NCBI RefSeq assembly: GCF_009469605.1
Contig: NZ_SSXU01000001.1
Location: 310,001 to 374,000 of the forward strand
DNA from: Zoogloea sp. 1C4
GTDB lineage: Bacteria > Pseudomonadota > Gammaproteobacteria > Burkholderiales > Rhodocyclaceae
Length of the DNA stretch: 64,000 bases
Direction: 5' to 3'
Part shown: positions 1-8,494 of the stretch, piece by piece
Numbering within the stretch: position 1 is the stretch's first letter
Layout of the letters: the number at the start of each line of letters is the position of its first letter
Position numbers and translations under genes: made by a program
The notes under the pieces: model-generated
Database searches by the model: none
What the model was told of the DNA's origin: nothing
What the model saw: only the letters and a program-made list of their open reading frames with translations

Positions 1-2
1 AT

Positions 3-305
3 TTCGCAATCGGTATCTGGTTGTACCTGGAGCGCCGCAACGACAAGACGAACGAGCGCGTCACGGCGCTGGCCTCGAAGGTCGAGACGCTCGACAAGGA
101 CGTGGTGAAGCTGGCCGCCGCGGCCGAGGGCGCACCAGACCACGATGACCTGAGCCGGCTCTACGCCAAGATCGACGACACCAACGAGCGGCTCGCCGAG
201 ACATCAGATCGCGTGGCGAACCTCAGCGGGAGCCTTGATGCGCTGACTGCGACGCTCCGCCTCATCAACTCCGAAATCATCAAGAAGGGACTGGGCAATG
301 GTTGA
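3..305 (+). CDS. DUF2730-like Mu gp25-type protein (5' end outside window)
   Basis: The reading frame is open from the first bases of the window, so the gene begins upstream. The visible N-terminus (FAIGIWLYLERR) looks like the end of a membrane segment. The rest is a charged heptad-rich coiled coil ending in SEIIKKGLGNG. This layout (one TM helix, then coiled coil) and the position just before the small-terminase gene match the DUF2730 proteins of Mu-like phages (Mu gp25 region). The molecular role is unknown. It overlaps the next gene by 8 nt. Confidence 0.7.
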   Translation, partial: FAIGIWLYLERRNDKTNERVTALASKVETLDKDVVKLAAAAEGAPDHDDLSRLYAKIDDTNERLAETSDRVANLSGSLDALTATLRLINSEIIKKGLGNG

Positions 306-549
306 GGCCGACAAGAAGCGCTGCAACTCGCTCCTCGCAACGCTGGCCTTCGCCGGCCAGTCCGTTGCCCGCGAGCTGCGCAATGAACTCGAATCCGTGC
401 ACGGCGTCGCCGTGACGCTGGACCGGGTGAAGACCGACCTGCGCAATCTTGCCGACATCGGTGCCGTGCGCTACGACCCGGAAACCGGCGTTGCACAGAT
501 CACCAACGACGGCCGCGAACACGTTCAGCGGCTGCGCGAGCTTTTCTGA
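298..549 (+). CDS. Small winged-helix-like Mu-type phage protein
   Basis: This 83-residue protein has the look of a winged helix: helices around LLATLAFAGQSVARELRNEL, then a helix and wing near residues 40-70 (RVKTDLRNLADIGAVRYDPETG). Mu-like phages carry such a small DNA-binding-type protein (Mu gp26 position) between DUF2730 and the terminase genes. The start ATG overlaps the preceding gene and its TGA overlaps the next ATG, so it is translationally coupled. Function is not established; DNA binding is inferred from the fold pattern only. Confidence 0.6.
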   Translation: MVEADKKRCNSLLATLAFAGQSVARELRNELESVHGVAVTLDRVKTDLRNLADIGAVRYDPETGVAQITNDGREHVQRLRELF

Positions 550-752
550 TGGGCAGCCGAACGGATGCCGGTGGATGGAACCGGCTGGAGCTCAAATGCA
601 AGACGGCGGACCTGATCGGGAATGACCGCCGCGGCACGCGCCGTGACGATGGCTTCCATCGCAGCTATCGCCGTGAGATCGAGCAGCAACTTGCGGGCGC
701 GGCGAAGATCATGCGCGAAGGCCTCGATCGCTTAACGCGGATGGGGATTTGA
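549..752 (+). CDS. Hypothetical phage protein, 67 aa
   Basis: I do not recognise this protein. It is basic and hydrophilic with a predicted helix near residues 38-62, and has no signal or membrane segment. It is kept as a real gene because it overlaps the upstream gene in a TGATG arrangement and is followed after 1 nt by the next small gene, so it fills the late operon without gaps. Confidence 0.5.
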   Translation: MGSRTDAGGWNRLELKCKTADLIGNDRRGTRRDDGFHRSYRREIEQQLAGAAKIMREGLDRLTRMGI

Positions 753-753
753 C

Positions 754-939
754 ATGGCCTCCAAGCGCGCGATCCGCCGCAAAGCCTGCAAGGGCAAGGT
801 GCGGCACCTCAACGCCGATGGCGCGCAGATCGCGCTGGCCAAGCTGTTCCGCCGGGTCGGTTACACCGGACACATGAACGTGTATCGCTGCCGGTTTTGT
901 AACGGCTACCACATCGGGCACGCGCCCAGGACAACCTGA
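754..939 (+). CDS. Small zinc-ribbon-like phage protein, 61 aa
   Basis: The protein is very basic at its N-terminus (MASKRAIRRKACKGK) and ends with a CRFCNGYHIGH motif, a possible CxxC plus HxxH metal site. Similar small proteins occur just upstream of terminase genes in Mu-like and other betaproteobacterial phages. A nucleic-acid-binding role is likely but unproven. It is separated from the small terminase by 1 nt and belongs to the same operon. Confidence 0.55.
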   Translation: MASKRAIRRKACKGKVRHLNADGAQIALAKLFRRVGYTGHMNVYRCRFCNGYHIGHAPRTT

Positions 940-940
940 C

Positions 941-1423
941 ATGGCACACCCTCCCGAGAAAAAGACCGAGCTGCGGGCCGCCTACCTGGGCGGCCTGCCG
1001 CTTGAGCGCGCCGCCGAAAAGGTTGAGATTCCGCTGCCCACGGCCCGGCGCTGGTATCAGGACGCAAAGAAAGCCGGCGACGACTGGGACAAATACCGGG
1101 CCGCCGGCCTCGTTGTGGCGGGTGGTGGCATCGAGCAGGCGATGGGCCGGGTGATTGCTGCGGGCCTGGTGCGGTGCGAGGTGCTGCTGGAGCAGATCGA
1201 AGGTGCGAAAGACCCGTTCGAGGCGGTGAAGGCCATGGGCACGCTGTCGGACACGATCGCAAAGCTCAAGAGCGCCGCGCGGGGAATGATGCCCGAGGCC
1301 GACGCCCTGGCCGTCGAGACCGGCGCAGTCAAGGCGCTGGCCGACCTGTTCTGCAAGATGCACCCGGCCCAGGGCGAGCTGATGCTCGCCGTCGTGGAGG
1401 CCTTCGCCAATGGCCAGCGCTAA
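941..1423 (+). CDS. DUF1804 protein, probable small terminase subunit of Mu-like phage
   Basis: This 160-residue protein starts MAHPPEKKTELRAAYLGG and has an N-terminal helix-turn-helix (about residues 10-40, LERAAEKVEIPLPTARRWY) followed by GDDWDKYRAA, the hallmark opening of DUF1804. In Mu-like phages these proteins sit directly before TerL and act as the DNA-recognition subunit of the packaging motor. It overlaps TerL by 14 nt. Assignment as small terminase rests on family and position. Confidence 0.8.
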   Translation: MAHPPEKKTELRAAYLGGLPLERAAEKVEIPLPTARRWYQDAKKAGDDWDKYRAAGLVVAGGGIEQAMGRVIAAGLVRCEVLLEQIEGAKDPFEAVKAMGTLSDTIAKLKSAARGMMPEADALAVETGAVKALADLFCKMHPAQGELMLAVVEAFANGQR

Positions 1424-3074
1424 GCTCACCGCCAAGGCCGCCGCCAACGATCTGGCGGCCTTTGCCGCCCAGCTCCGGCAGCGCATCGAGGCCGAGGTGT
1501 CGGGCTTCGACCCCGATCCTCGCGTCCGCGCCATTCGGCGACGGAACGCGGAACAGGACTATGCGCTCTTTGTGGAGACGTACTTCCCGCACTACGTGCG
1601 CTCAGCCCACAAGAGCGAGCTGCACAAGTACCTGTTCACGCGCCTGCCCGAGATCGTCGCCAGCCCCAAGGGCGAGACCGACGCCATCGCCGCGCCGCGG
1701 GGCGAAGCCAAATCGACCCTCGTTACCCAGCTTTTCACCCTGTGGTGCCTGGTAACGGGGCGCAAGCGCTACCCCGTGATCGTGATGGACAGCATCGACC
1801 AGGCCTACCCGATGCTGGAGGCAATCAAGGCCGAGCTGGAGTTCAACCCGCGCCTGTCGATGGACTTCCCCGAGGCCTGCGGCCAGGGGCGCGTGTGGCA
1901 GGCCGGCACCATTGTCACCCGCAACGATGCCAAGGTGCAGGTTGCAGGCTCTGGCAAGAAGCTGCGCGGTCTGCGCCACGGCCCCTACCGGCCCGATTTG
2001 GCGATCCTCGACGACATCGAGAACGACGAGCAGGTGCGCAACCCGGACCAGCGGGACAAGCTGCAGCAGTGGCTGACGAAGACGGTGCTGCCCCTGGGCG
2101 GCGCGGGCGCGAAGTTCGACGTGGTGTATATCGGGACGATCCTGCACCACGATTCGGTGCTGTCGCGAACCCTGGCCAACCCGATGTGGCGCAGCGCGCG
2201 CTTCAAGGCCCTGCTGAAGTGGCCCGACCGGATGGACCTGTGGGAGCGCTGGGAAGAAACCCTGCGCAACGACGGCGAGCCGTCGGCGGATCTGTTCTAT
2301 GCGGCGCACCAGGTGGAGATGGAAGCCGGCAGCCTGTGCAGCTGGGCGGCGCGGCCGCTGCTCACGTTGATGAAGATCCGGGCGCGGGACGGCCACGACA
2401 CGTTCGACTCGGAATACCAGAACGATCCTGTCGCCGGCGACAACGCGCCGTTTGCGAAGGTCATCACCTTCTGGGTGAATCGCCTGGCCGACTGGATCTT
2501 CTTTGGCGCGATTGACCCGTCGCTGGGCAAGGCCGGCGCCAGCCGCGACCCGTCGGCGCTGCTGGTGGGTGGGCTCAACCGGGCGACGATGATCCTGGAT
2601 GTGGTGGAGGCTGGCATCAAGAAGCGCCTGCCGGATCGCATCATTGAAGACGCCATTGCCCTGCAGCGCGAATACCGCTGCTTGCTGTGGCTCGTCGAGA
2701 CTGTGCAGTTTCAGGCCTTTCTCTACAGCGAGCTGCTGAAGCGGGCGGCGGCGGCCGGCATCACTTTCCCCGCCCGGGGTGTGCAGCCTATCGCCGACAA
2801 GCTGCTGCGCATTGAAAGCCTACAGCCGCACATGGCCAACGGCCTGATCCGGCTGCACCCGAGCCAGACCACGCTGATTGACCAGCTGCGCCACTTCCCC
2901 AAGGCCGACCACGACGACGGGCCGGACGCGCTCCACATGCTGTGGTGCGCGGCGACCAGCTTTGGCGCGCCAATGGAATTCACCGCAGCGCCTGACTCCA
3001 ACCGCCGTTGGGACGGCGCCGGGCGTGTCAATGATGACGACGACGCCCGCGACTACGACACCGGAGCCTTTTGA
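1410..3074 (+). CDS. Phage terminase large subunit (Mu gp28-like)
   Basis: This is the packaging ATPase/nuclease that pumps phage DNA into proheads. It is 554 aa, the usual length. The ATPase domain shows a Walker A-like PRGEAKST (about 96-103) and a Walker B LAILDDIE (about 197-204). The C-terminal nuclease domain shows an acidic FFGAIDPSLG near 365-375 and a late DGPDALHML. It lies between DUF1804 and the portal gene, as in Mu-like phages. The ATG lies inside the small-terminase gene, implying coupled translation. Confidence 0.9.
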   Translation: MASAKLTAKAAANDLAAFAAQLRQRIEAEVSGFDPDPRVRAIRRRNAEQDYALFVETYFPHYVRSAHKSELHKYLFTRLPEIVASPKGETDAIAAPRGEAKSTLVTQLFTLWCLVTGRKRYPVIVMDSIDQAYPMLEAIKAELEFNPRLSMDFPEACGQGRVWQAGTIVTRNDAKVQVAGSGKKLRGLRHGPYRPDLAILDDIENDEQVRNPDQRDKLQQWLTKTVLPLGGAGAKFDVVYIGTILHHDSVLSRTLANPMWRSARFKALLKWPDRMDLWERWEETLRNDGEPSADLFYAAHQVEMEAGSLCSWAARPLLTLMKIRARDGHDTFDSEYQNDPVAGDNAPFAKVITFWVNRLADWIFFGAIDPSLGKAGASRDPSALLVGGLNRATMILDVVEAGIKKRLPDRIIEDAIALQREYRCLLWLVETVQFQAFLYSELLKRAAAAGITFPARGVQPIADKLLRIESLQPHMANGLIRLHPSQTTLIDQLRHFPKADHDDGPDALHMLWCAATSFGAPMEFTAAPDSNRRWDGAGRVNDDDDARDYDTGAF

Positions 3075-3076
3075 CC

Positions 3077-4639
3077 ATGGCCATCCTCGACGCCAACGGA
3101 AAACCCTTTGAGCGCGCAGCGCTGGACGAGCCGCAGACTGCGCAGCTCGCGCACCTGCACCGCCTGTATGAGAACCACCCGTCCCGTGGGCTCACGCCCG
3201 CCAAGCTGGCGCGCATCCTGGAGGACGCGGAGCGCGGCGACATCGTGGCGCAGCACGAGCTCTTTCAGGACATGGAAGAGAAGGACGCGCACCTCTTTTC
3301 GGAGATGAGCAAGCGCAAGCGCGCCATCCTCACCCTGCCGTGGGATGTGGTGCCGCCGCGCAACGCGAGCAAGGCCGAAGAGGACGACGCGGCGTGGCTG
3401 CGCGAGGTGTTGCTGGACATGGCGGATCTGGACGATCTGTTCCTCAACGCCCTGGACGCCATCGGGCACGGTTTTGCCGCCATCGAGCTGGAGTGGGGGC
3501 AAGTCGGACGCGATCGGCTGATCGTGCAGGCGCACCACCGCCCGCAAAGCTGGTTCAAGCTGGCCGAGGGCGACCGCAACGCACTGCGCCTGCGCGACAA
3601 CTCGGCCGATGGTGCCGAGCTGCGCGCGTTTGGCTGGCTGGTGCATCGGCACCAGGCCAAGTCGGGCTACCTGGCGCGCTCGGGGCTGCACCGGGTGCTG
3701 GCCTGGCCGTTCCTGTTCAAGAACTACAGCGTGCGGGACTTTGCCGAGTTCCTGGAGATCTTCGGCATCCCCCTGCGGCTGGGCAAATACCCAGCGGGCG
3801 CCCAGGCCGCCGAGAAGGCCACGCTGCTGCGGGCCGTGACGATGATCGGGCACAACGCGGCGGGCATCATGCCCGACGGCATGAGCATCGAGATCGAGGA
3901 GGCCGCCAAGGGCAGCAGCGATCCGTTCACGTCCATGGTCGACTGGGCCGAGCGCTCGGAGAGCAAGGCCATTGTGGGCCAGACCACCAGCAGCGAGGCC
4001 AAGAGCACCGGCCTGGGCAGCGGTGTGGCCAACCTGCACGGCGAGGTGCGGCACGACCTGACGGTGAGCGACGCCACCCAGCTCGGCGCCAGCCTCACGC
4101 GGCAGCTGCTCTATCCGCTGCTGGTGGTGAATCGGGGGCAGCGCGACCCGCGCCGGATGCCCCGCCTGCAGTTTGATACGGGCGAGGCCGAGGACATGAA
4201 GCTCTTCGCCGATGCGCTGCCGGCGCTGGTGGAGGTGGGCGTGCAGGTGCCGGCGAGCTGGGCGGCCGAGAAGCTGCGCATCCCCGCACCGCGTGACGGC
4301 GAGCCGGTGCTGGCGAAGGCGACCGCGCCTGCGGCTGGCGACGTGCCGCCGGCGGGCCTTGCCGGGCTGCTGGCCGCGGTGCTGCGCACCCAGGCGCCCG
4401 AGGACGAGCTGGACCGCCTGGCGCGAGAGATGGGCGGCGACTGGCAGCGCGTGACGGCGCCGCTCATCAACCCGCTGCAGCGCCTGGCCGAAGCGTGCCG
4501 CGACCTGGAGGAGTTCCGGCGCCGGCTGCCGGAGGCGGTGGCCCGCATGGATGCGGCCCAGCTCGTGCAGCTGGTGGAGCAAGGCGACCTGGCGGCGGCC
4601 ATGTGGGGCCGCATCGGTGGCCAGGCCGGCGGCGCCTAA
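3077..4639 (+). CDS. DUF935 portal protein (Mu gp29-like)
   Basis: This 520-residue protein is the Mu gp29/DUF935 portal, the dodecameric ring at the head vertex through which DNA is packaged and tail joining occurs. Family-like features include the N-terminal SRGLTPAKLARILEDAERGD segment, the LFSEMSKRKRAIL helix, the GHGFAAIELEW region and a glutamine/alanine-rich C-terminus. ATG 3077 is preferred over an in-frame TTG at 3071 that overlaps the TerL stop. Confidence 0.9.
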   Translation: MAILDANGKPFERAALDEPQTAQLAHLHRLYENHPSRGLTPAKLARILEDAERGDIVAQHELFQDMEEKDAHLFSEMSKRKRAILTLPWDVVPPRNASKAEEDDAAWLREVLLDMADLDDLFLNALDAIGHGFAAIELEWGQVGRDRLIVQAHHRPQSWFKLAEGDRNALRLRDNSADGAELRAFGWLVHRHQAKSGYLARSGLHRVLAWPFLFKNYSVRDFAEFLEIFGIPLRLGKYPAGAQAAEKATLLRAVTMIGHNAAGIMPDGMSIEIEEAAKGSSDPFTSMVDWAERSESKAIVGQTTSSEAKSTGLGSGVANLHGEVRHDLTVSDATQLGASLTRQLLYPLLVVNRGQRDPRRMPRLQFDTGEAEDMKLFADALPALVEVGVQVPASWAAEKLRIPAPRDGEPVLAKATAPAAGDVPPAGLAGLLAAVLRTQAPEDELDRLAREMGGDWQRVTAPLINPLQRLAEACRDLEEFRRRLPEAVARMDAAQLVQLVEQGDLAAAMWGRIGGQAGGA

Positions 4640-4642
4640 AGC

Positions 4643-5764
4643 ATGCCGATCACCCTCAAGCCGCTGGTGCCGGAAGAGGCCGTTGGCTTCTTTCGCCAGA
4701 AGGGTTACGCCGTTACCTTCGACCACCGCGACATGGCGGCGGCGGAGCACCAGGCCGCCTTTACGGTGGCCAAGGCCATGCAGATGGATCTCCTCGAGGA
4801 GATCTGGACGCAGGTGGATGACGCGCTGGCCAACGGCGGCACGCTCGCCCAGTTCATCGACCAGCTGAAGCCCAACCTGGTCAAGCGCGGCTGGTGGGGC
4901 GTGCAGCAGATGACCGACCCGAAAACCGGCGAAGCCCGCGACGTGCAGCTGGGCAGCCCGCGCCGGCTCAAGACGATCCTCGACACCAACCTGCGCACGG
5001 CGCACGGTGAGGGGCAGTGGCAGCGGGTGCAGGAATCGAAGGACGCCCTGCCCTACGTGATGTACGACCACACCCCGTCGAAGTACGAGCGCAAGGAGCA
5101 TGCGGCGTGGGATGGCCTGGTGCTGCCGGTGGATGATCCGTGGGTGGCGGCCCACTGGCCGATCAAGGCGTGGGGCTGCAAATGCCGGATGATCCCGGTA
5201 ACGGCCCGGATGGCCGAGCGCCAGGGCAAGACGGTCGGGACCGCGCCGGCCGAGCAGACCTACACCTACACCAACAAGCGCACGGGCGAGACGATGGACG
5301 TGCCGGTGGGCGTTGATCCTGAGTTCAACTACCCGCCCGGCGGCCGGCGCCAGTCGCTCACCGACAACCTGGCCAGCCGCATCGAGCGCCTGCCGGCCGA
5401 CCTGCGCCCGGCCGCGGTGCAGGCGGTGGGCCGTGAGGCTTTTGACGCCTGGGCCGCCAAGCCGGCCGGGGCGTGGCCGGTGGGTGTTGTGTCGGAGCAG
5501 CTGGCCAAGGCGCTGGGCGGCCGCTCCAACCTGGTGCGCCTGGCGCCGGCGGCCGAGGGCGAAGCGCCCCCGCTGGCGGCGGCCGACCTGGCGCCGCTTG
5601 CTCAGGCGCTGGAGCGTGCGTCCGTCGGCGCCGACGACCTGGTGCGCGTGGTGATCGAGCAGCATGGCCAGCCGGTAGAATTCGAGATCCCGAAGCCCGA
5701 CGCCGGCGCGCCGCTGGTGCTTCGCCGGGCAGCAAAACCGGCAAAACGCTCCCGGCCCCGCTGA
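4643..5764 (+). CDS. Phage head morphogenesis protein (Mu gp30/F, SPP1 gp7 family)
   Basis: This 373-residue minor head protein has an N-terminal part resembling Mu F (VPEEAVGFFRQKGYAVTFDHRD) and the SPP1 gp7/MuF core with TILDTNLRTAHGEGQW and the WGCKCRMIPVT cysteine motif near 175-185. Such proteins sit inside the prohead near the portal and enter with the DNA. The last codons overlap a rho-independent terminator. In Mu the gene after F is G; here G is displaced further downstream. Confidence 0.88.
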   Translation: MPITLKPLVPEEAVGFFRQKGYAVTFDHRDMAAAEHQAAFTVAKAMQMDLLEEIWTQVDDALANGGTLAQFIDQLKPNLVKRGWWGVQQMTDPKTGEARDVQLGSPRRLKTILDTNLRTAHGEGQWQRVQESKDALPYVMYDHTPSKYERKEHAAWDGLVLPVDDPWVAAHWPIKAWGCKCRMIPVTARMAERQGKTVGTAPAEQTYTYTNKRTGETMDVPVGVDPEFNYPPGGRRQSLTDNLASRIERLPADLRPAAVQAVGREAFDAWAAKPAGAWPVGVVSEQLAKALGGRSNLVRLAPAAEGEAPPLAAADLAPLAQALERASVGADDLVRVVIEQHGQPVEFEIPKPDAGAPLVLRRAAKPAKRSRPR

Positions 5765-5772
5765 GCGTTTTT
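5743..5772 (+). terminator. Rho-independent terminator after gp30
   Basis: Nine perfect pairs (AAAACGCTC at 5743-5751 with GAGCGTTTT at 5763-5771) surround an 11-nt loop and end in T residues. It overlaps the stop codon of the gp30 gene. It would end the packaging/portal transcript, so the protease-capsid block would need its own promoter, which is found just downstream. Confidence 0.75.
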
Positions 5773-5902
5773 AGGGGCCTGGATGCCCGCATGTAGCGCC
5801 CCGCCCCTGAAAATGGAAATTAACGGGGTTGTAACGGGGTCGGCGGGCCTGCAGCCCGTCGCGCGACAGGTGCGTTTTTCGGGTTTCCCCCGCCCAAGGT
5901 TC

Positions 5903-5950
5903 TAACGCTCGTTAATTGGCCGCTCTGGCCCGGCCCCTCACGATGGGGCC
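5903..5950 (+). promoter_or_regulatory. Putative activator-dependent late promoter, PI-like
   Basis: The dyad TAAC-GCTC-GTTA (5903-5914) is centred 42.5 nt before the protease ATG. A -10-like CACGAT lies close to the ATG, and no Shine-Dalgarno sequence separates them. The same arrangement precedes gp36 and gpP. Mu promoter PI lies upstream of gene I and needs activator C bound to a dyad upstream of -35. The spacing here suggests a transcript beginning at or near the ATG. Activator and start site are inferred. Confidence 0.6.
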
Positions 5951-7000
5951 ATGTCTCGCAAAACCGCCCCCTCCGTTGCCGCGCTCACCTTCGAGATTGC
6001 ACCGCTCGCCGATGGCGCGCAGCTGCTGATCCCCGATGGTGAGTTTCGCTCGTCCGATGGTTCTGGCCGCCCGCTGGAGGTCAAGGCTTGGCGCCTGACC
6101 GCTGCCCTGGCTGCTCGGATCATCGCCGCCCGCAAGGCGCGCGGCGTGGATCTGGTGATCGACTATGAGCACGGCACCGTGCTCAAGGCCAAGCAGGGCG
6201 ACAAGGCCCCGGCCGCCGGCTGGGCGACCGCCGATTCCCTCGAATACCGGTCCGGCGTGGGCCTGGTGTCCACCGCGCCCCAATGGACCCCCGTCGCTCG
6301 CGCTCACCTGGATGCCCGCGAGTACCGCTACGGCTCGCCGGTGATCTTCTACGACCCGAAGACCGGCGATGTGACCGGGCTGCACAGTTTTGCCCTCACC
6401 AATGACCCGGGCTTGTCCGGCGTTCAGACCGCGCTCAGCGCATCCGACCTTTCCTCCCAGGAGAACCACGAAGTGAATCCGCTTCTCGCCGCACTCATTG
6501 CGTCGCTCGGGCTGCCCGCCGGCACCACCGACGATGTCGTTATCACTGCCGTTACCGCGCTCAAGGCCAAGGCCGACCAGGCTGACACCGAGATCGCCAC
6601 CCTGCGCGCCGCGGCGCCGGACCCGGCCAAATACGTGCCGATGTCGCTCTACTCCGAGGCTCAGGCCAGCCTTGCCGCTGCCAACAAGAGCCTGGCCGAG
6701 CTGACCACCAAGGCCCGCGAGGCCGAGGTCGACGCCCTGATCGCCAGCGTGCCCGACAAGATCACCCCCGCCGGCGCTGCCCACTTCCGCACCGTGGGCC
6801 TGCAGAGCATCGAGACCCTGCGCGCGGTGATCGAAGCGCTGCCCAGCAACGCGGCGCTGGGCGGTGGCACCCAGACCAACGGCAAGGGGCCGGATGGCGG
6901 CGGCGCAGCCGCGGCGCTGTCCGCCGTGGATAAGGAGGTCTGCAAGGCCATGGGCATCTCGGAAGAGGCCTACCTGAAGACCAAGCAGAAGGAGGCCTAA
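5951..7000 (+). CDS. Phage prohead protease with scaffold C-terminus (Mu gene I-like)
   Basis: This 349-residue Mu gpI-family protein has an N-terminal protease domain (about 1-165) containing DLVIDYEHGT and the typical GLHSFALTNDPGLSG segment. The alanine/lysine-rich C-terminal half is predicted helical (ALKAKADQADTEIATLRAA), as expected if the C-terminus serves as scaffold (Mu Z). It processes the prohead during assembly. No Shine-Dalgarno sequence precedes the ATG, which fits the leaderless promoter proposed upstream. Confidence 0.88.
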   Translation: MSRKTAPSVAALTFEIAPLADGAQLLIPDGEFRSSDGSGRPLEVKAWRLTAALAARIIAARKARGVDLVIDYEHGTVLKAKQGDKAPAAGWATADSLEYRSGVGLVSTAPQWTPVARAHLDAREYRYGSPVIFYDPKTGDVTGLHSFALTNDPGLSGVQTALSASDLSSQENHEVNPLLAALIASLGLPAGTTDDVVITAVTALKAKADQADTEIATLRAAAPDPAKYVPMSLYSEAQASLAAANKSLAELTTKAREAEVDALIASVPDKITPAGAAHFRTVGLQSIETLRAVIEALPSNAALGGGTQTNGKGPDGGGAAAALSAVDKEVCKAMGISEEAYLKTKQKEA

Positions 7001-7003
7001 GCC

Positions 7004-7414
7004 ATGGCTGCACTCACCCAAGATCGCCAGACCCCGCGCCGCATCAGCGTGGATTTTGAGTTCCCCGTCGCCGCTGCAACCAAGATCTACGGCGGCTCCA
7101 TCGTGTGCATCAACACGTCGGGCCTGGCCACCAAGGGCGCCACCTCCACCACCCTCAAGGCGGTGGGCGTTGCGGATGCCTCGGCCGACAACAGCGCCGG
7201 CGCCGCCAGCGCCATCCGCGTCAAGGTCCGCCGTGGCTGCTTCAAGCTGGCCAACTCGGGCAGCACCGACCAGATCACCCTCGCCGACATCGGCGCCGAC
7301 GCCTACATCGTCGATGACCAGACCGTCGCGAAGACCAGCGGCAGCAGCACCCGCTCGGTGGCCGGCGTGATTCGCGATGTCGAATCCGACGGCGTGTGGA
7401 TCGAGTTCAAGTAA
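7004..7414 (+). CDS. DUF2190 capsid decoration/cement protein
   Basis: This 136-residue protein lies between the protease and the major head protein. It is rich in Gly, Ala, Thr and Val and has the pattern of DUF2190 cement proteins (AATKIYGGSIVCINTSGLA near the start, VRRGCFKLANSGS in the middle, GVWIEFK at the end). These small beta-rich proteins decorate and stabilise capsids. A strong AAGGAGG ribosome site at 6989-6995 precedes the ATG. Confidence 0.82.
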   Translation: MAALTQDRQTPRRISVDFEFPVAAATKIYGGSIVCINTSGLATKGATSTTLKAVGVADASADNSAGAASAIRVKVRRGCFKLANSGSTDQITLADIGADAYIVDDQTVAKTSGSSTRSVAGVIRDVESDGVWIEFK

Positions 7415-7437
7415 TCCAACCCAGGAGATACCTCACC

Positions 7438-8424
7438 ATGCTTCTCAAGCCCTCCCGTTTTCAGGTGTTCGCCACCGTCGCCCTTACCCTGCTGGGTATT
7501 GGCCAGGCGATCGCCGGTGACCTGTTTTCGCCGGAAGTGCTCGGCGCGCTCATCATCAACCGCGACAACCTCGCGTCGGCCTTCCGGGGTTTCAAGACTT
7601 CGTATCAGGGTGCCTTTGATGCGGTAACGCCCATGTGGGACCGCGTGGCCACCCTCGTGCCCTCCACCTCGGCCGCCGAGGATTACGGGTGGCTGGGCGC
7701 ACTCCCGCAGCTGCGCGAGTGGATCGGCGATCGCCATGTGAAGTCGCTGGAAGCCTTCGGCTACACCATCAAGAACAAGCCGTTCGAGGCGACCATCGGC
7801 ATCTCGCGCAATGACTACGAAGACGACAAGTACGGCCTCTACGCGAACACGTTTGCCCAGATGGGGAACAACGCGGCGAGCCACCCGGACACGCTGGTCT
7901 TCCCGCTGCTTGCCGCCGGCAACACCAGCCTGTGCTACGACGGGCAGTACTTCTTCGACACGGACCACCCCGTCGGCTCCGGCACCGTCTCCAACTGGGG
8001 GGGCGGCAGTGGCTCGGGCTGGTATCTGCTCGACACCCGCAAGCCGATCAAGCCCCTGGTGTATCAGAAGCGCCGCCCGTACGACCTGGTGCAGATGACC
8101 GACACCACCGACGAAGCGGTGTTCATGCGCGGCGAGTTCCGCTACGGCGTGGATGGGCGCGGCAACGCCGGTTACGGCCTGTGGCAGCTCGCCTACGGCT
8201 CCAAGCAGACCCTCGACCAGACCAACCTGGACGCCGCCTTCGTGGCCATGGAGTCGTTCAAGGACTCCGAAGGGCGCCCGCTGCTCGTGTCGCCCAACCT
8301 GCTGGTGGTTGGCCCGACCAACCGGAGCGCTGCGACCAAGCTGATCGAGAGCCAGAAGCTCGCCGACAACAGCGCCAACCCGCTCTACAAGCGCGCCGAG
8401 ATCCTCGTGGTGCCCTGGCTGTAA
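7438..8424 (+). CDS. Major head subunit (Mu gpT-like)
   Basis: This 328-residue protein is the major capsid protein of the Mu gpT family. Family-like features are LFSPEVLGALIINRDNLASAF near the start, the FKTSYQGAFD stretch, LGALPQLREWIGDR, ISRNDYEDDKYGLY and a C-terminal NLLVVGPTNRSAATKLIE. The start ATG at 7438 is chosen for its ribosome site AGGAGA at 7423-7428. The frame is also open upstream with alternative starts but without a ribosome site. Confidence 0.92.
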   Translation: MLLKPSRFQVFATVALTLLGIGQAIAGDLFSPEVLGALIINRDNLASAFRGFKTSYQGAFDAVTPMWDRVATLVPSTSAAEDYGWLGALPQLREWIGDRHVKSLEAFGYTIKNKPFEATIGISRNDYEDDKYGLYANTFAQMGNNAASHPDTLVFPLLAAGNTSLCYDGQYFFDTDHPVGSGTVSNWGGGSGSGWYLLDTRKPIKPLVYQKRRPYDLVQMTDTTDEAVFMRGEFRYGVDGRGNAGYGLWQLAYGSKQTLDQTNLDAAFVAMESFKDSEGRPLLVSPNLLVVGPTNRSAATKLIESQKLADNSANPLYKRAEILVVPWL

Positions 8425-8456
8425 TACCTGACCGAGCGGCAACGGCCGCAACTGAC

Positions 8457-8480
8457 CCGGCCGGGGATGCCCGGCCGGGC
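8457..8480. other. GC-rich hairpin between gpT and gp35
   Basis: CCCGGCC and GGCCGGG pair around a short loop in the 70-nt gap after the major head gene, without a following T-run. It may attenuate or stabilise the messenger 3' of the abundant gpT cistron. An AAGGAGAG ribosome site for the next gene follows directly. Confidence 0.45.
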
Positions 8481-8494
8481 TGAAGGAGAGATAG

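Noticed and set aside
3053..5665. Open frame of 870 codons on the - strand opposite the portal and gp30 genes
   Set aside because: It is a composition shadow of phage structural genes on the + strand. The translation is Arg/His/Gly/Leu-rich with no recognisable domain and no ribosome site.
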